DNA of 64,000 nucleotides from Euryodendron excelsum (GCA_033060915.1 CM065377.1:52853183-52917182), one strand, 5' to 3'; counted from the first letter of the stretch, positions 1 to 11,825 are shown. The notes: generated by a model not told the origin, from the letters alone. Translations and numbers: made by a program.

Positions 1-1518
1 GAAAATGAATATACAAATAAGCTACTACACACATCTGTCAAGTAGTATTATTCTTCAGTCCACATAACCATCTGTAGGAGATTCAATTGTATTTATGTCG
101 GGACTTAAACTTAAATTCTACCATGTACTTTAGACATTGAAGAGTATATTTAACCCTCTTAGCTGCTATAAACGCTGGAACCAATCATTTAATGAAAAAA
201 CCGAGTTTATCCACTGACCCAACCACTATGTTTGCTTTATTAATGTAAGGTTGTCCCCTCCCCTCCAAATTTGGTGCATGTCTTCTCAATTTACGAAACA
301 GTACATCAAAAGTTTCCAATTCCTTAATCAGGTCCACATGACAAGACTGAAAACTAATTTTTCAAGGAGTTCTTTAATAATTCCATCCCTCATAAATTGA
401 ATTTATAGGGACATCTTGATTGTTAGTTGAGCAACTAGTTTTTATTGGACCCTCCAAGTATTATAGTTAGGCTTATTAAATTGAGAAATGGTATTTCCCT
501 ATTAGATGTTGGGTCTTTGATTTTGAATGATGATTCAAGACTTTAAATTTGTTAACCCGTACGCACTTTATATCGAATCTCACGTTAGGATTTGTACTTC
601 TAATTATAACAATTAAGTTTCTGTACTTTTAATTTGTTGTAATATCATCCTTTCGTAAATTTTTAAAAATGAAATTGACTGTCAAAAGTCATATGCGTCT
701 CATGTAACCTTTTTTCAAGGGGTAACAGTGTATTTTCTATCATTTTGGCACCCAAACATCTTCAACCCTCCATCACTTGAGTGATTTAGAGATATTTTGC
801 AACTCTAATTTCGTTTTGTACATAAAATAAATATAAAAAAAGTTTAGGAGAGATTTGTGAAAAATTATTGAAAAGAAATTTGAAAACTTAATAATTGGAG
901 TAAAATAATATAATTAAGTGAGAATATATTTTTTCCCTTCCTGCCTCTTATCAAAAAGACCCTTCTGCATCTCATCCCAAATCCCTGTGCATTTTTCAAA
1001 GGATTAAACATGTTATAATAGTTTTGTTTTTGCCCTTAACCCAATTAATTAGGCCCCTAATCACTATTAGGGACGAGACTAGGAGGGGTAGGGTAGGTTT
1101 TTTGGGTCAAATTATCATCCTAAACTTAGCACAATTTCCTTTTCCATTTTCAACACTTACACATGAATCTTAAACAAATTAAGCCTTAGTGGGGAACACA
1201 AGACCAACGTGCCCAAGAAGACCCCAGCCCCAAACCAGATCTCTTATGGGCCCATGCATGCAGCGTTCTTTGTGGACCGAATCAGTACCATCTGTTTGTA
1301 GCTAGCCAGCCAGTTAGCCAATTTCGAAACTCTACACATTGTGACCGTCCATTTTCCAGATGGTGATCATAGATATAATTCCAAAATCATGATGATCATG
1401 ACATGTCAAGATCATATATAAGTTAGAGATAACTTCAATAGATTCCCATGCCAAGCACTCGGATAGTCGGTGGGAACTTGATCTGTGAATTGGTACATAA
1501 TAGAAGTGTAATTTACAA
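1..1518. other. AT-rich spacer, no gene recognised
   Basis: There is no open frame of useful length and no protein similarity I can recognise on either strand. The stretch has long A/T runs, an RY-type GCATGC motif near 1255 and a few short homopolymers. It lies outside the left LTR of the Ty3 element and is probably ordinary intergenic DNA. Confidence 0.5.
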
Positions 1519-1685
1519 TTAATGCTATAAAAAAAATTTATACTGAATTTATTACTAAAATAATATAGTTGAATATAAATTATTTATTTTAAAATAAAAC
1601 ACACATCATGATAGCTCTTATTTATAATAATATTATTATCACATTATTTTGATGATATTTTCTATACAAATTTTTTGAAAGAAAA
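1519..1685 (-). mobile_element. MITE-like short element, copy 1
   Basis: A roughly 160-bp AT-rich segment that matches, in reverse complement, the segment at about 38357-38512. Both begin or end with AATGCTAT and share a central block around ATCATGATAGCTCTT and AACTATATTATTT. The two ends are imperfect inverted repeats of each other (an AAATTTATAC-like motif against GTATAGAAAAT-like sequence). It has no coding capacity. The size, AT content and inverted ends suggest a non-autonomous DNA element. The superfamily is not determined and the target duplication is unclear. Confidence 0.4.
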
Positions 1686-1831
1686 TAATATTTTTCTTCA
1701 AGAAATTATTTAGGAGCACCAAATCAATCTTATTTCTATTCTCACAATACAACTAGATCTTTTCTTGCTAGGTAGGTCTAGAGGTAAAGTAGAGCAAAAG
1801 TGTTTGGGATCCACCTAATAAGAGATCCACT

Positions 1832-2960
1832 ACTTATTGCACTTTAAAAAGTATAACTAGAGTCTCTAACAATGATAAGTTATTGTTAGTAATTGTTTAT
1901 TATTTTAATATAAAATTAGTTTTCTTTTACGTTTTTATATTATGTACAGATTTAAAACTAAAATGAAGTTTACGGACATACAAACATTTATTCGGGTGTT
2001 AATTTACTGTATTTTATGATATAATATATGTGTGTGTGTCATATTATACATATATATATATATATATATATATATGTGCAGGTGTGCAAGTGGAGCAAAG
2101 GCCAAAAACAATGGCCTACATGAAAGTGCATTGAATTATTGAATTGAATGAATAAAAAAAATAAAACAAAAGTGTGAGGTAATTATGAAATGCAAGTGAA
2201 AAGAATGCAAGTGGGAAGTAATTATACAATGCAAGAAGCTGTTGTCGGCCACAAGTGCCTTGCCTTTCAATTGGCAATGGAGGGAGCTTCAGAGAGTTTA
2301 GCCAAGGAAGAAGCCAGAGAGCTCCATTCAATTGTTCCTTTCTTAGGGATAAATTTTCAATTAGTTTGCTAGTAGTTTTTTACTTAATTAATTTTTTTGT
2401 TTTTGTATTTTTTTTACCGTTATTCTACTATAATAAACCTTTTCATTTATGAAGTCAATTTTTTTTTAATTATGTCTTTTTATTATCATGAGTAGTTAGT
2501 TTTATTCTTGGAACCAATTGTGAAGATCATGTGACAATATTGGGATGATCAATTAAGGTTTGTATTTTCATTCCAGATTTATTCAAAAATTTAGAATTTT
2601 TTACATACATTCAGTATATTGCATACATGGGCACGGACACGTATAGTTTATACATGTAATGGTTTTTAATCTGTTTATTTTGCAGTCTAATTTAACAATC
2701 ATCAAATCTCTCAAAAACAAAATATTTTTTTTTTTGTTATTATTTTTGCAGTTTTTATCCTTATCAACAATAAATGAAATTCAAACCGGCTGGTTTAGGT
2801 TCCAACTTAAGTTGTATGTGACACTTCTGTATCTAGCATGGCTTAATTGGTATCTAATCCATTACTTAGGGCGAATTATGGCACCTACCATCTACAACTG
2901 TGACATTTCATATAATTTAGAATTTCGTTCCTTGTGAATTAACTCGGTTCTTACTAAGTT
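1832..2960 (+). repeat. Left (5') LTR of the old Ty3 element
   Basis: Collinear with 22872-26660 once the insertions in that copy are skipped. Shared blocks include the region before the TA repeat, GTGCAGGTGTGCAA, the GGGAGCTTC..GAGAG..TTCAG segment, and a 3' block around TTTTTAATCTGTTTATTTTG followed by GGTTCCAACTTAAG. The two copies differ at many positions, so the insertion is old. This copy lacks about 565 bp present in the right LTR. Sequence after 2960 does not match the right copy, so the true LTR end and primer-binding site are probably deleted here. Confidence 0.65.
2050..2075. repeat. TA dinucleotide microsatellite
   Basis: An uninterrupted alternating A/T run inside the left LTR. 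The right LTR has a longer, compound TA/GT version at the corresponding place (about 23702-23830). Confidence 0.9.
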
Positions 2961-3045
2961 ATTGGGGTCTATGTCTATTCATTTTAGTAATGGAATGAAG
3001 TAAGAACTGGTTTAATTCATTGGGGTCTATATCTATTCATTCATA
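2958..3045 (+). repeat. Short imperfect direct duplication at the LTR-gag junction
   Basis: The phrase TTGGGGTCTATGTCTATTCA near 2961 recurs, with small changes, near 3021. An inverted GTTCTTACT / AGTAAGAAC pair lies between. This marks local rearrangement where the primer-binding site would be expected. Confidence 0.5.
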
Positions 3046-3059
3046 GCAAGATTTTTAAA

Positions 3060-4140
3060 TGAAGTTCTTGAAAAAGTTCTTCTTTGAGCATAAAATAGAA
3101 GCGATTCGTCGCTAAATCTCTCAGTTTGCTCCTATAATTGGTGAATAATTCTTCGAATGTTAGGAGGGGTTTAAAGACTTATTAAATGCTTGTCCACATC
3201 ACGGATTCAAAAATTGACATGTTATAAATACTTTTTATTCATCATTAACCCCACAACTTAAGCAGTTCATTAAGTCTTTGTGTGCAAGGACTTTGTATGA
3301 CAAAGAGCCCGCTGAGCCATATGACTACTTTAATTACTTAGCAAATCTTGCTAGAGATTGGGCCACAACTGGGACCCAAAATCTTGAGTCAAAGCCTACG
3401 GTATTATTTCAATTTAATAAAATAGATTATTTGAATGCTAAAGTTGTTGCACTTACTTGAAAATTGGGGGCTGTGGAGTCTAAAAAAGTCAATGTTATGA
3501 ATAATGAGTCTCTTAGAGAAGAGAGTTGTTTAATGTGTGGTACATTGGGTCATGGTGCTGCATGTCTAGTTATATTAAAGGCTCTGCATTGTCAAGCCAA
3601 TGCGATTGGCCAATATCGGGGTACGTATAATGACCAATGAGTTGGGAGAAACCCTTTCTTGAACATATACAATCCCAGATGGAGAAATCACTCAAATTTT
3701 AGATGAAGAAATGAGGGGCCTTCAAACCCTCAAGTATTTCAAGGAGGGCCTCAAAACCCTCAATCTTATCAACAACAACTTCTTCATCCTTTCTAACACC
3801 AACCCTAACCTATTCCATATCAACCTCCTTGTAGGAAATCGTTAGAAGAAAATGTGTACCAATTGACCAATGATGTGAGAGGGGTGAATAATAGGATAGA
3901 TCAGTAAGAGAAGGTGTTAGACCAACACACCAGACTATTGGAAGACATAGCAAAGCAAATATCTACTTTAACACAAACTTTAACCCACCAAGTGTCGAGG
4001 AGATTTTCATCTCTACTATAACCAAATCTAAATCCCAATAAGCAAGTGAACATGACTGAAGGGAGAATTGATCCTTGATCTAGTCATGAACAAGTCCAAT
4101 CTATCACAATCTTATGTGGTAAGATAATCGATAAAACCAT
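3060..4140 (+). pseudogene. Ty3 gag remnant
   Basis: Capsid-nucleocapsid relic of the old element. Frames across 3090-3470 read a retrotransposon-gag pattern: an ISQF motif, then KDLLNACPHHG near 3170-3205, then NTFYSSLTPQ, then a stretch ending with NLARDW near 3360. A zinc-knuckle-like CLMC...GH...C follows at about 3530-3570, then a Q- and P-rich tail. At least four stops interrupt it. CPHHG is typical of Athila/Tat-like gag. The longest uninterrupted piece is 3278-3460. Confidence 0.7.
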
Positions 4141-4159
4141 TCCCATCTGTCAAAGACGC

Positions 4160-5110
4160 TATTAAGGATAGAGATGAAAAGGAAGGGAGTTGAGAGAGAG
4201 CAAGAGAGAGAAAAAGTGGAGGAAGAGAGAGAGAAAGATAGAAGTGTTAAAGAGAAAAAGAAAGTTGAGCCAATCTTAGAGCCAACCAAAGCATCTGAAG
4301 GAGAGGACAATAATGTTGAGAAATATACACCATTTCTTCATAGGTTGATCAAGCCTAAACACGAGCTTCTAAATTTAGAAATTTACGAAGTGTTTAAGCA
4401 AGTTAAACTCAACATTCCAATCTTAGATGCTATTAAGTAGATTCCTTCATGTGTTAAGTTTTTGAAAGACTTGTGTACTATGAAAATAAGGTTGCATGTC
4501 AAGGAAACTGCCTTCATGAATGAGAGCCAAAGTGTGATTTTGTAATGTAAAACCCCATTGAAGTATAAAAACCCCGGTTGTCTTACTATTTCATGCACCA
4601 TAGGAGGACACAAGATAGATCGATCCCTTCTTGATCTAGGAGCAAGTGTCAACATACTCCCTTATTCAGTTTACCAATAACTTGAATTAGGTGAGTTGCG
4701 TCCTACAAAAGTAACCTTGCAACTAGCTGATAGGTCTATCAAGATCCCAATGGGTATTATGGAGGATGTAATCATTCAGATAGATAAGTTCTACTACCCA
4801 GTAGACTTTATTGTTTTAGATACACAAACAATTGCGAGCACTAGTGCTCATTCCCAAATTTGTGTGATATTAGGATGACCATTCCTAGCTACATGTAATG
4901 CCATAATTCATTGTAAGAATGGGTTATTAAAACTGTCATTCGGGAATATGACCGTTAAGATGAACATCTTCTCGGTTGGGAAATAATTTGAGAAGCGCAA
5001 TGATATTGTGGAAATAGACTTCATTGAGTCTATTATCCAAGATTATGTTGAGAGTGAATTTTTCAAAGATTCTATTGAAAGAACTCTTGCTTTGAGTGAG
5101 TCACATGACC
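4160..5110 (+). pseudogene. Ty3 gag-pro linker and aspartic protease remnant
   Basis: It begins with a charged linker rich in K, E and R (4174-4300), followed by a conserved segment of the PFLHRLIKPK type. The retropepsin-like domain runs from about 4590 to 4960, with the active-site phrase LLDLGASVNILPYSVY at about 4626-4675, LADRSIKIP, and a late VILG*PFLAT flap-end motif. Plant Ty3 proteases of this branch use DLGAS where others have DSGA. Stops interrupt after PYSVYQ and within the VILG..PFLAT segment. It is non-functional. Confidence 0.75.
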
Positions 5111-5199
5111 AATTAAAATGTGACACAATCACTGAAGGGGTAGAAAGCAAGCACTGTATGCAAGTGGGTCATTAGACCCCTTCTTTTGAATCTCTAGTT

Positions 5200-5493
5200 C
5201 TTAGTGATATCAAGCATATCCCTTTTGAACCGAAAACACCCATTATAAAGAGGAAACCTTTGCTATCTACTTTGAAGTATGCATTTCTTGATGAAGATGA
5301 GTCTTATCTTGCTGTTATAACTTCTAGTCTATTTGAAGGCCAAGAGAAAAGTCTAGTGGAAGTGCTAAAGAATCATAGAAAAGCCTTAAGGTGGACCATT
5401 GCAGACTTATATGGTATTAGTTATTTGGTATGCACACATGGCATATATTTTAAATAGGACTCTAAACCAGTTCGTCAAATGCAAGGGCGCTTG
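5200..5493 (+). pseudogene. Ty3 reverse transcriptase, N-terminal part before an inserted LTR
   Basis: It reads the linker between protease and RT: a LKYAFLDEDESYLAVI phrase, then LLEVLKNHRKALRW-like sequence (5350-5395), the ADLYGIS..CTHGI motif, and KPVRQMQGRL running into the inserted LTR at 5494. The same frame resumes at 6793, after removal of the LTR and one GCTTG copy, with N-P-N-M. A stop after HGIYFK shows decay. Confidence 0.75.
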
Positions 5494-6792
5494 TGTTGGG
5501 GACTGCGGAATTTTTCAGGACCTAGCTATAGTGTATACGCATACTACTAAAAATTCTGATCTAATTAGCATAGCCTAATCTACGTGATTAGAATCATACC
5601 TTTGAGATCTCTCTAGTTTGATCCCGAATAATAAGAATCAGCACCAAGCACGAAACAACCGCTCGAACTCAACCTTCGGACTTCTGCTGTATTCCTCGTA
5701 CACGCCTTGTTCTACAGAGAGTGGGCTCACCGCTGCTAGGGTTTCTCTTCCTCACAAAACGTGTATCTCTCAATTATGTGCAGAGTGTAACCCTAGCAGC
5801 TCTTAGAGCGCGTATATATATAGGCTACAACAGGGATCATAGGATTAGTATAACTAGGGCTTCCTACGCAAATAATGACTCATAATCCAACTAGGATTAA
5901 TCCTTATTTACGTAAATTATAATTTATACCACTAACAAATTATAATTGCACTTCCTGTTATACTATAAATTATATTTTGAGCTCCATATTATTAAATGCT
6001 TATTTATCTCCCCACGTTAAGATTACAGATACCCGTCTATTAAATTAAATTACTGACAATTAAATTTAATAGACTTATTTAATTCCTTGAGATCTTTCAC
6101 TTAACTTATTTGATATGTTGGATTTATAATCCACCTGCAGGGTTTGATATAATCAAAACTTATAAGCTTCCTCAAGAGGGTATCATCAATCCCTATACGG
6201 AGACGTGGATTCCATCAATAATAAATATTCACCATACACGTAATGTTATTGTCTAACTCACTGAGTTTATTGACCCACAAGGAATCTCACTCTTCTACAA
6301 ATCAAAACAAAAAACACTATATGCACGTGTCTATTTATTGTATTAGGATTAAGAGTATAAGCACTCATAATAATCATGAGGTATTAATTGTTTTATATAG
6401 TCAATATAAAAATAATTACTTCAACACGGTTCTGTTCAATACACACAAAGTGTACTAGTGCAAGGAGTTGGAATTATACCATTCCCCATAGTCAAGACAG
6501 ACCTATTAAAACCTTGTACTACAGTCCTACTGATGGTGTGTCCATTTCCATTTAAGACTGTGAACGATAAGCTTATATTCTATAAGAATCGATGATCTGA
6601 TCTTCCGTGTGTAAGCTGTACTTTACACACCAAATCACCTACTATATAGAATTAGATACACACATGCACAATTATTAAATAACGCAACGCAAACATTGCT
6701 CACATAGATTCTCATTAAAATGGAATAACTAATTTATTAATAAATATTAAAGTCATTACACAAAACATGTTTTTTAGTATAAATTTCCAACA
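5494..6792 (-). mobile_element. Solo LTR, 1.3-kb family, copy 1
   Basis: 1299 bp, reverse orientation. On the - strand it begins TGTTGGAAATTTATACTAAA and ends CAGTCCCCAACA. It is flanked by the perfect 5-bp duplication GCTTG (5489-5493 and 6793-6797). It interrupts the RT frame of the old element, and removing it rejoins the frame. A TATATATA box lies at about 5812-5822 in LTR orientation. It is closely similar to the copy at 48264-49569 and less so to 24352-25716. It has no internal region, so I read it as a solo LTR left by LTR-LTR recombination. The parent superfamily cannot be told from the LTR alone. Confidence 0.9.
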
Positions 6793-7690
6793 GCTTGAAT
6801 CCTAACATGTAAGAAATCATGAGAGGAGAAGTACTGAAACTTCTGGATGCGGGTATTTTATACCCTATCTCTTATTCAAAGTAGGTTAGTCCAACCCAAG
6901 TTGTTGTGAAAAATTTGAAGTCACGGTAATTCAAAATGAGAAAAATGAACTAGTGCCCACTAGGATTCAAACTGGGTAGCGCATGTGGATTGATTACCGT
7001 CGACTAAATGTTGTTACTAGAAAAGACTACTTTTCACTCCCATTCTTGGACCAAGTCTTAGAACGAGTGGCAGGTCGAGCCTTTTACTGTTTTTTGGATG
7101 GCTACTCCGGTTACAACCAAATTAAAATTGCCTTAGAAGACCAAGATAAGATAACATTCATATGTCCTTTTAGTACTTAAGCTTAGAAAAGAATGCTCTT
7201 TTGCTTATACAATACACTAGCTACCTTTTAGAGGTTTATCATGAGTATCTTTAGTGATATGGTAGAGAAATTTTTGGAGGTTTTCATAGATGACTTCTCG
7301 GTCTATGGAGATACTTATGAAAGTTGTTTGGTACACCTTGAGAAGGTGTTGGAGAGATGTGAGGAGAGTAACCTTGTTCTAAACTGGGAAAAGTGTTACT
7401 TCATGATGACACAAGGTATAGTGCTCGAACACATTATGTCTAGCAAGGGGATTGAGGTAGATAAAGCCAAGATTGAACTGATTCAAAAACTACCTATCCC
7501 TAGAACTATTGAAAGACATTCGTTATTTTCTGAGGCACACTGGTTTCTATCGGCGATTCATAAAAGGGTTTAATGCCATCTTTCGTCCAATGCGTGATCT
7601 ATTGTCTCAAGATGTTCCATTTGAATGGACGTGTAATTGGTAAGAAGCTTTCGACAAGCTTAAAGGGCTTTTGACAACTGCACTTATCAT
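6793..7690 (+). pseudogene. Ty3 reverse transcriptase, main domain
   Basis: It starts with EVLKLLDAGI and the PTQVV segment, then WIDYRRLN (about 6983), PLPFLDQVLER-type sequence, CFLDGYSGYNQI (about 7090-7120) and the catalytic FIDDFSVYG (about 7270-7300), followed by LNWEKCYFM and the thumb region to about 7560. The active-site DD pair is present, but stops at about 6900-6980 and 7160-7240 and frameshifts after 7520 break it. Motif order and spelling match Ty3-type plant RT. Confidence 0.85.
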
Positions 7691-8043
7691 TCGGTCACTC
7701 GATTAGTTTTTACCTTTCGAGTTGCTATGCGATGCTAGTGATTATGCTATAGCAATAGTGTTAGGGTAGAGAGTGGATGAGAAACCTTATGTGATATATT
7801 ATGTAAGCAAAACCTTGAATGAAGCCTAAATAAACTATACCACAATTGAAAAAGAACTCCTTACTGTTGTGTTTGCATTAAATAAGTTTCAATCATACTT
7901 AATAGAGTCATTAGTTATCATCTATACTGATCATTCTGAGCTAAAGTACCTGCTAACCAAGTCTGATGCAAAACCACACCTCATCCGTTGGATTATTTTA
8001 TTACAAGAATTTTACATTAAAATTTGAGATAAAAAGGGGTAAA
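7690..8043 (+). pseudogene. Ty3 RNase H domain
   Basis: It reads LLCDASDYAIA (first acidic residue), then a PYVIYYVSKTLNEA block, [15 protein letters not shown] (catalytic E), and [12 protein letters not shown] (catalytic D), followed by a RWIILLQEF segment. This is the RT-linked RNase H of Ty3 elements. Stops replace residues at VLG*R and EA*IN. Its continuation, the VADHLS motif, lies beyond the 414-bp insertion at 8050. Confidence 0.85.
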
Positions 8044-8049
8044 GAATGT

Positions 8050-8463
8050 CGTTGACTTTTAGCTCACTGCCACACAGACCTTATTGACAGGTGAACTAAG
8101 GATGGAGTTCGGTTCATTGTAGTCTTGGTCATTATCGCGGTGCGTCTATGTTGGTGTCAAGAGTGTCAAGTCTTGGAGGCGAGCTTTTGCTGCTTTTATT
8201 CTATTTCTTGCCGTGTTTTGTATGAGATATTTGGTCTTAATTTTATATAATGCTTTATGTCATTTTGTAATGATGTAACCTATGGTTTACTTTTTCTGTA
8301 TCGTACGATATGGATGTTTAGTTCGTGTATATATATTTGTTTAATCAATTTGTGGTTCCCTTTTAGTATATGGTAAGGTTTCGTTCGCAGGCACGGTGGC
8401 TTGTGCGATCACGCCCTGCCTAATGTGCCATTTATGATGTCTAATTGGGTTGATGGTGTGATA
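8050..8463. mobile_element. 414-bp insertion of unknown type in pol
   Basis: It interrupts the RNase H-integrase linker between VKNV and IADHLS. The direct repeat GAATGT flanks it (8044-8049 and 8464-8469), and removing it with one repeat rejoins the frame. The insert has T-rich sequence with a TATATATATTTG run and a GC-rich patch near 8385-8425. Neither clear inverted ends nor TG/CA ends are visible at these boundaries. It could be a truncated LTR or another short element. Confidence 0.6.
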
Positions 8464-8942
8464 GAATGTTATTGCTGACCATTTGTCATGGCTCTTTACT
8501 GAGGACGCCAAAGATACTCTCCCTATTAATGAGCATTTTTCAGTTGAGCATCTTTTTCAAATCCAAGCCTTTTCTCATACAACCACTGCGTGGTTTGCTG
8601 ACATTGCCAATTTTTTAGCTACCGAAAAAATTCCATCACATTGGTTTTATTTGGACAAAAGGAAATTTTTTAGAAATATGAGGATTTTTTCTTAGGATGA
8701 TCCATACTTGTTCATGTATTGTCCTGATCAAATAATTCGTCATTGTGTTCCCGACAATGAGTTTCATTCTGTCATGGAGTTTTGTCACTCCCATGCGTGC
8801 GGTGGCCATTTTGTTCTAAAAAGATAGTTGCACAGATTCTGCAATCTAGTTTATATTGGCTTACCATGTTTCGTGATGTTCATACCTTTTACACAACTTG
8901 TGATAGATGTCAACAACTAGGGATTCTGTCTAAAAGAAATAT
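8464..8942 (+). pseudogene. Ty3 integrase, zinc-binding N-terminal domain
   Basis: It opens with VIADHLSWL, the junction motif after RNase H, then a linker. The HHCC zinc finger follows: a histidine in IIRHCVPD and one in HSHACGGHF, then CDRCQQLG (about 8900-8925). A stop lies after MRIFS near 8694. The reading frame is cut at 8942 by the 4.7-kb LTR and resumes after one AATAT copy at 13663. Confidence 0.8.
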
Positions 8943-9109
8943 TGTAAGCACCCCATTTTTGCTCACTTGGCAATCTCCGGCCCGACCGGACTCAGTTTTC
9001 AAACATCACGACACATGCAAGCTCAAGACGAGTCTTTCAAACTCCAATCGAGTCAACTAGTCGCTTTCCGGGCCCACAAAGCCCAAATGGAGCCATAAAC
9101 ATCATTCCA

Positions 9110-9445
9110 GGCGGCTTTTTGAGGCCCGGCAGTCTCAAAAACCAACGCCATCCATGTAGCTTCCCAAAATCAGGCGATCTCGAGGACCAACACCTTATCA
9201 AATTCCAGACGGTTCACTTCTGGCGCTTGCTAGCCCGCCAATGTAGAATGTCGGTCATTCGGTAGTTCTGTGAGACCAGGCGTTCTTAAAGACCAACACC
9301 ACCCTCACAAGTAGCTTTCTAAGACCAGGCGTTCTCAGGAATCAACATCACCCTACAAGTAGCTTTCTGAGACCGGGTGGTCTCAAGGACTAACACTGTA
9401 CAGGTAGTTTTCTGAGGCCGGGTGGTCTCAAAAATCAACACCTAG
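9110..9445 (+). repeat. Degenerate 45-48-bp tandem repeats inside the long LTR
   Basis: About six units follow the pattern GTAGCTTTCTGAGACCAGGC, then GTTCTCAAGGACCAACACC, with starts near 9110, 9157, 9263, 9311, 9358 and 9403. Each unit holds a short inverted pair, GAGACC..GGTCTC, best preserved near 9370-9390 and 9415-9430. The unit near 9210-9260 is replaced by other sequence. Confidence 0.65.
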
Positions 9446-9974
9446 GTTAACACCGGCGCTTGCTAGCCCGACTCGGTGAAAAATGACCAAACCTACCCCT
9501 TAGGCCTCTAGACACGTTTTGGAAAAGTTTAAAACCCCTAAAAACGGTAAGTCCACCATTCCAAAGTGCCACTTAGCAGTCAGGCGTACTCGACATGTCA
9601 TTCGGTCCAATTCCGGTCCCATTCCGGCTAACTCTGGCCAAAGTGACCATTTTGCCCCTGAATGCCCCAGCACTGCACAAACCCCACCAAACGGTAAAAA
9701 ACTTTTCTGAAATCATCCTCGAATGACCCAACATGTTTAACATAACACTCCGATCTATTCCTGATCATTTCCAACCAGATCCAGTCAAAATAACCATTTT
9801 GCCCTTGGCAACTCGAACGCACCCCAAAACAACACTGGTCCTAGGATATTGAATGGCGGGTCTTGTTATACACTCCTATTTAACCAAAGAAGGACCTACG
9901 ATGTTAAACACCCACAACTCGATAAAAGTTCCCCGGAGCGTCTCGCAGACATTCCGCTAAAATTGTTTTTTCTC

Positions 9975-10380
9975 TCAATTCTCTGGTTATAACGCACTGT
10001 CAAATGACTTGAGAAATGCGCAAACCGGGGAATTCTTGAAAACTCGTTCATAGATTTTTCCATTGATACGATTGGATCGGAGGGATCGCTTCCCGAAGCT
10101 CCTCATTGCATGGCTTGAAAATTAATACTTTCGGCAACCCTTAGAGCGTTCTATAGATGCTCCGCCAAGGTTGACTTTTTCTTCAATTTCCTAATTAAAC
10201 GCGCCGTCAAACGACTTGAGAAATGTGTAAATTAGAGAATTCCTGAAAGTATTTCCATAGTACTTTCCATCGGTACGGTCTAATCGGAAAGGTCGCTTCC
10301 CGAAGGCCCCAATCATGCGACACAAAAATAGCTACTTTTGAACCCCTGCGGAATGTATTACAGATGCTCTGCAGAAATGC
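9975..10380 (+). repeat. Tandem duplication of about 207 bp
   Basis: Two diverged units start near 9975 and 10184. Shared landmarks are GTCAAATGACTTGAGAAATG / GTCAAACGACTTGAGAAATG, the phrase GGTCGCTTCCCGAAG (first unit GGATCGCTTCCCGAAG) and GATGCTC near each end. It has no coding meaning. Confidence 0.7.
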
Positions 10381-10678
10381 CATTTTATGCACACTTCCCG
10401 AGACGATATCTCACACTTCCGAACACCATTCAAACTTCTCGAAAAAATGAAAGTTCATAAGAAATCTTAAGAGAACACCGTGGGTGTAACCGATTCCTCC
10501 AAAATTTTCTCGATTGGCTCAATTATCGAGGCAAAATTTAAATGAACACTCTCGATGATGAAGCATATGCTACATGTGCCTAGATTTTGATCAAATCGAC
10601 CAAAGTTTGATCAACCGTTAGGATTTAGTTAGCACAATAGGTGCCATGTGGTATTCTGGTAATGGAATAGTATTGGTA

Positions 10679-10729
10679 CATGTGCTACATGCGCTAGGGA
10701 AAATTTTGACCAGGCGCATGTAGCACATG
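10679..10729. other. Perfect 16-bp-arm hairpin upstream of the LTR TATA box
   Basis: The arm CATGTGCTACATGCGC (10679-10694) is the exact reverse complement of GCGCATGTAGCACATG (10714-10729), with a 19-base loop. It ends 23 bp before the TATAAATA at 10753. The related 4.4-kb LTR has a different hairpin at a similar place (15975-16025). Confidence 0.85.
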
Positions 10730-10752
10730 CGCCAGGTCTCTCCTAGGTTGCC

Positions 10753-10760
10753 TATAAATA
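10753..10760 (+). promoter_or_regulatory. Probable TATA box of the long LTR
   Basis: TATAAATA in a GC-richer context (CCTATAAATACAGG), about 38% of the way into the LTR. It is the best core-promoter match in this element and would mark the U3/R boundary just downstream. Confidence 0.6.
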
Positions 10761-11539
10761 CAGGCCTCCCCCTTTGCATATTCCAAAATCAAAAATTGAT
10801 GCGAAACTCTGCTGAAACTCCTCCAGAATCTCGAATTTCTATATACATCTCACTCCTTCAACACTTAGGCTAGATTCCATCTCCCCTTAACCCATACACT
10901 TTACCTACATAGCCATATATACCATTAAACTCCTCCTTCCAGCCCCTCAAGCCTACTTGAAGCCATCCAAGTTCAAGTCAAGGCATCCATAGAAGATTAC
11001 AAGTGTATTGAAGGCAAAATGTGGTATTTCTTTTACATTTTTGTATTCCCCCACTCTTATCTTCTCCCTCCTAATCTACTTAAGCTATTCTCTATTTTAA
11101 TCCCATCTTTAACCCCCCTTTCTTACATGCTTGAAGCTAAGAGGGCTCTTAGTACATGCCTAGAGAAAAGCTAGTGAGAGCCACCATGTAAGGGGATCTC
11201 TCACTAGCCTACTTTAAGATGGTATGGCCTGGGAGTCCCTTGATTATATGGTGTAGCCTAAAGCCTTATATGTATTCATGACCCCCTTGCATTTTGCTAT
11301 CTTGATCATGTCTTGTGTGCTTGGCTTCATTTTTATATTTATAACCATGTTCTACAAAGCTTGCATTATTCTTATTTTTATGCCACTTTCAACCTCCATA
11401 CTCCTTTCAAAGAGTTCTAAGAGTTGGTCTCTTGAACTTTAGGAGGAAACCTTAGAAATCATGCCTTAGAAAATCCCCCATTAACCCCTAACTCTCACTT
11501 TTGCATCATTACATTCCAACTTGCATGAAAATGGTATTC

Positions 11540-11825
11540 AAAATCTCTAATTCCCAAGGTTTTTAATCGTTCAAGTTTAGTGGTTGAAATAGCCCATGGA
11601 ACCCTCTCTTGAGTGGTCTCCCTTTTATATTGGCCATATGAGCCATAAATTGTTAGAATGATTCCATTCTCTTTTATTCTGACACACAAATAGTTTTCAA
11701 ACTCTTTGGTTTCTAAGGTTTTCATTCTCTCAAGTTTAGTGGTTGGAATGACCCCATGGAACCCTCTCTTAAGTGGTCTCCATTTACATTGACCATATGA
11801 ACTCTAATTTGTTGGAATGATTTCC
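11540..11825 (+). repeat. Imperfect tandem duplication of about 160 bp in the long LTR
   Basis: Two units share TCAAGTTTAGTGGTTG, CATGGAACCCTCTCTT, GAGTGGTCTCC (second AAGTGGTCTCC), and CCATATGA followed by a TTGTTGGAATGAT-like end. They start near 11540 and 11700. The small open frame over this area is only a by-product of the repeat. Confidence 0.6.

Noticed and set aside
6243..6458. Open frame of about 71 codons recurring at 24694-24906 and 48602-48817
   Set aside because: It is antisense within the three copies of one LTR, so recurrence reflects shared ancestry of the LTR and not a conserved protein.
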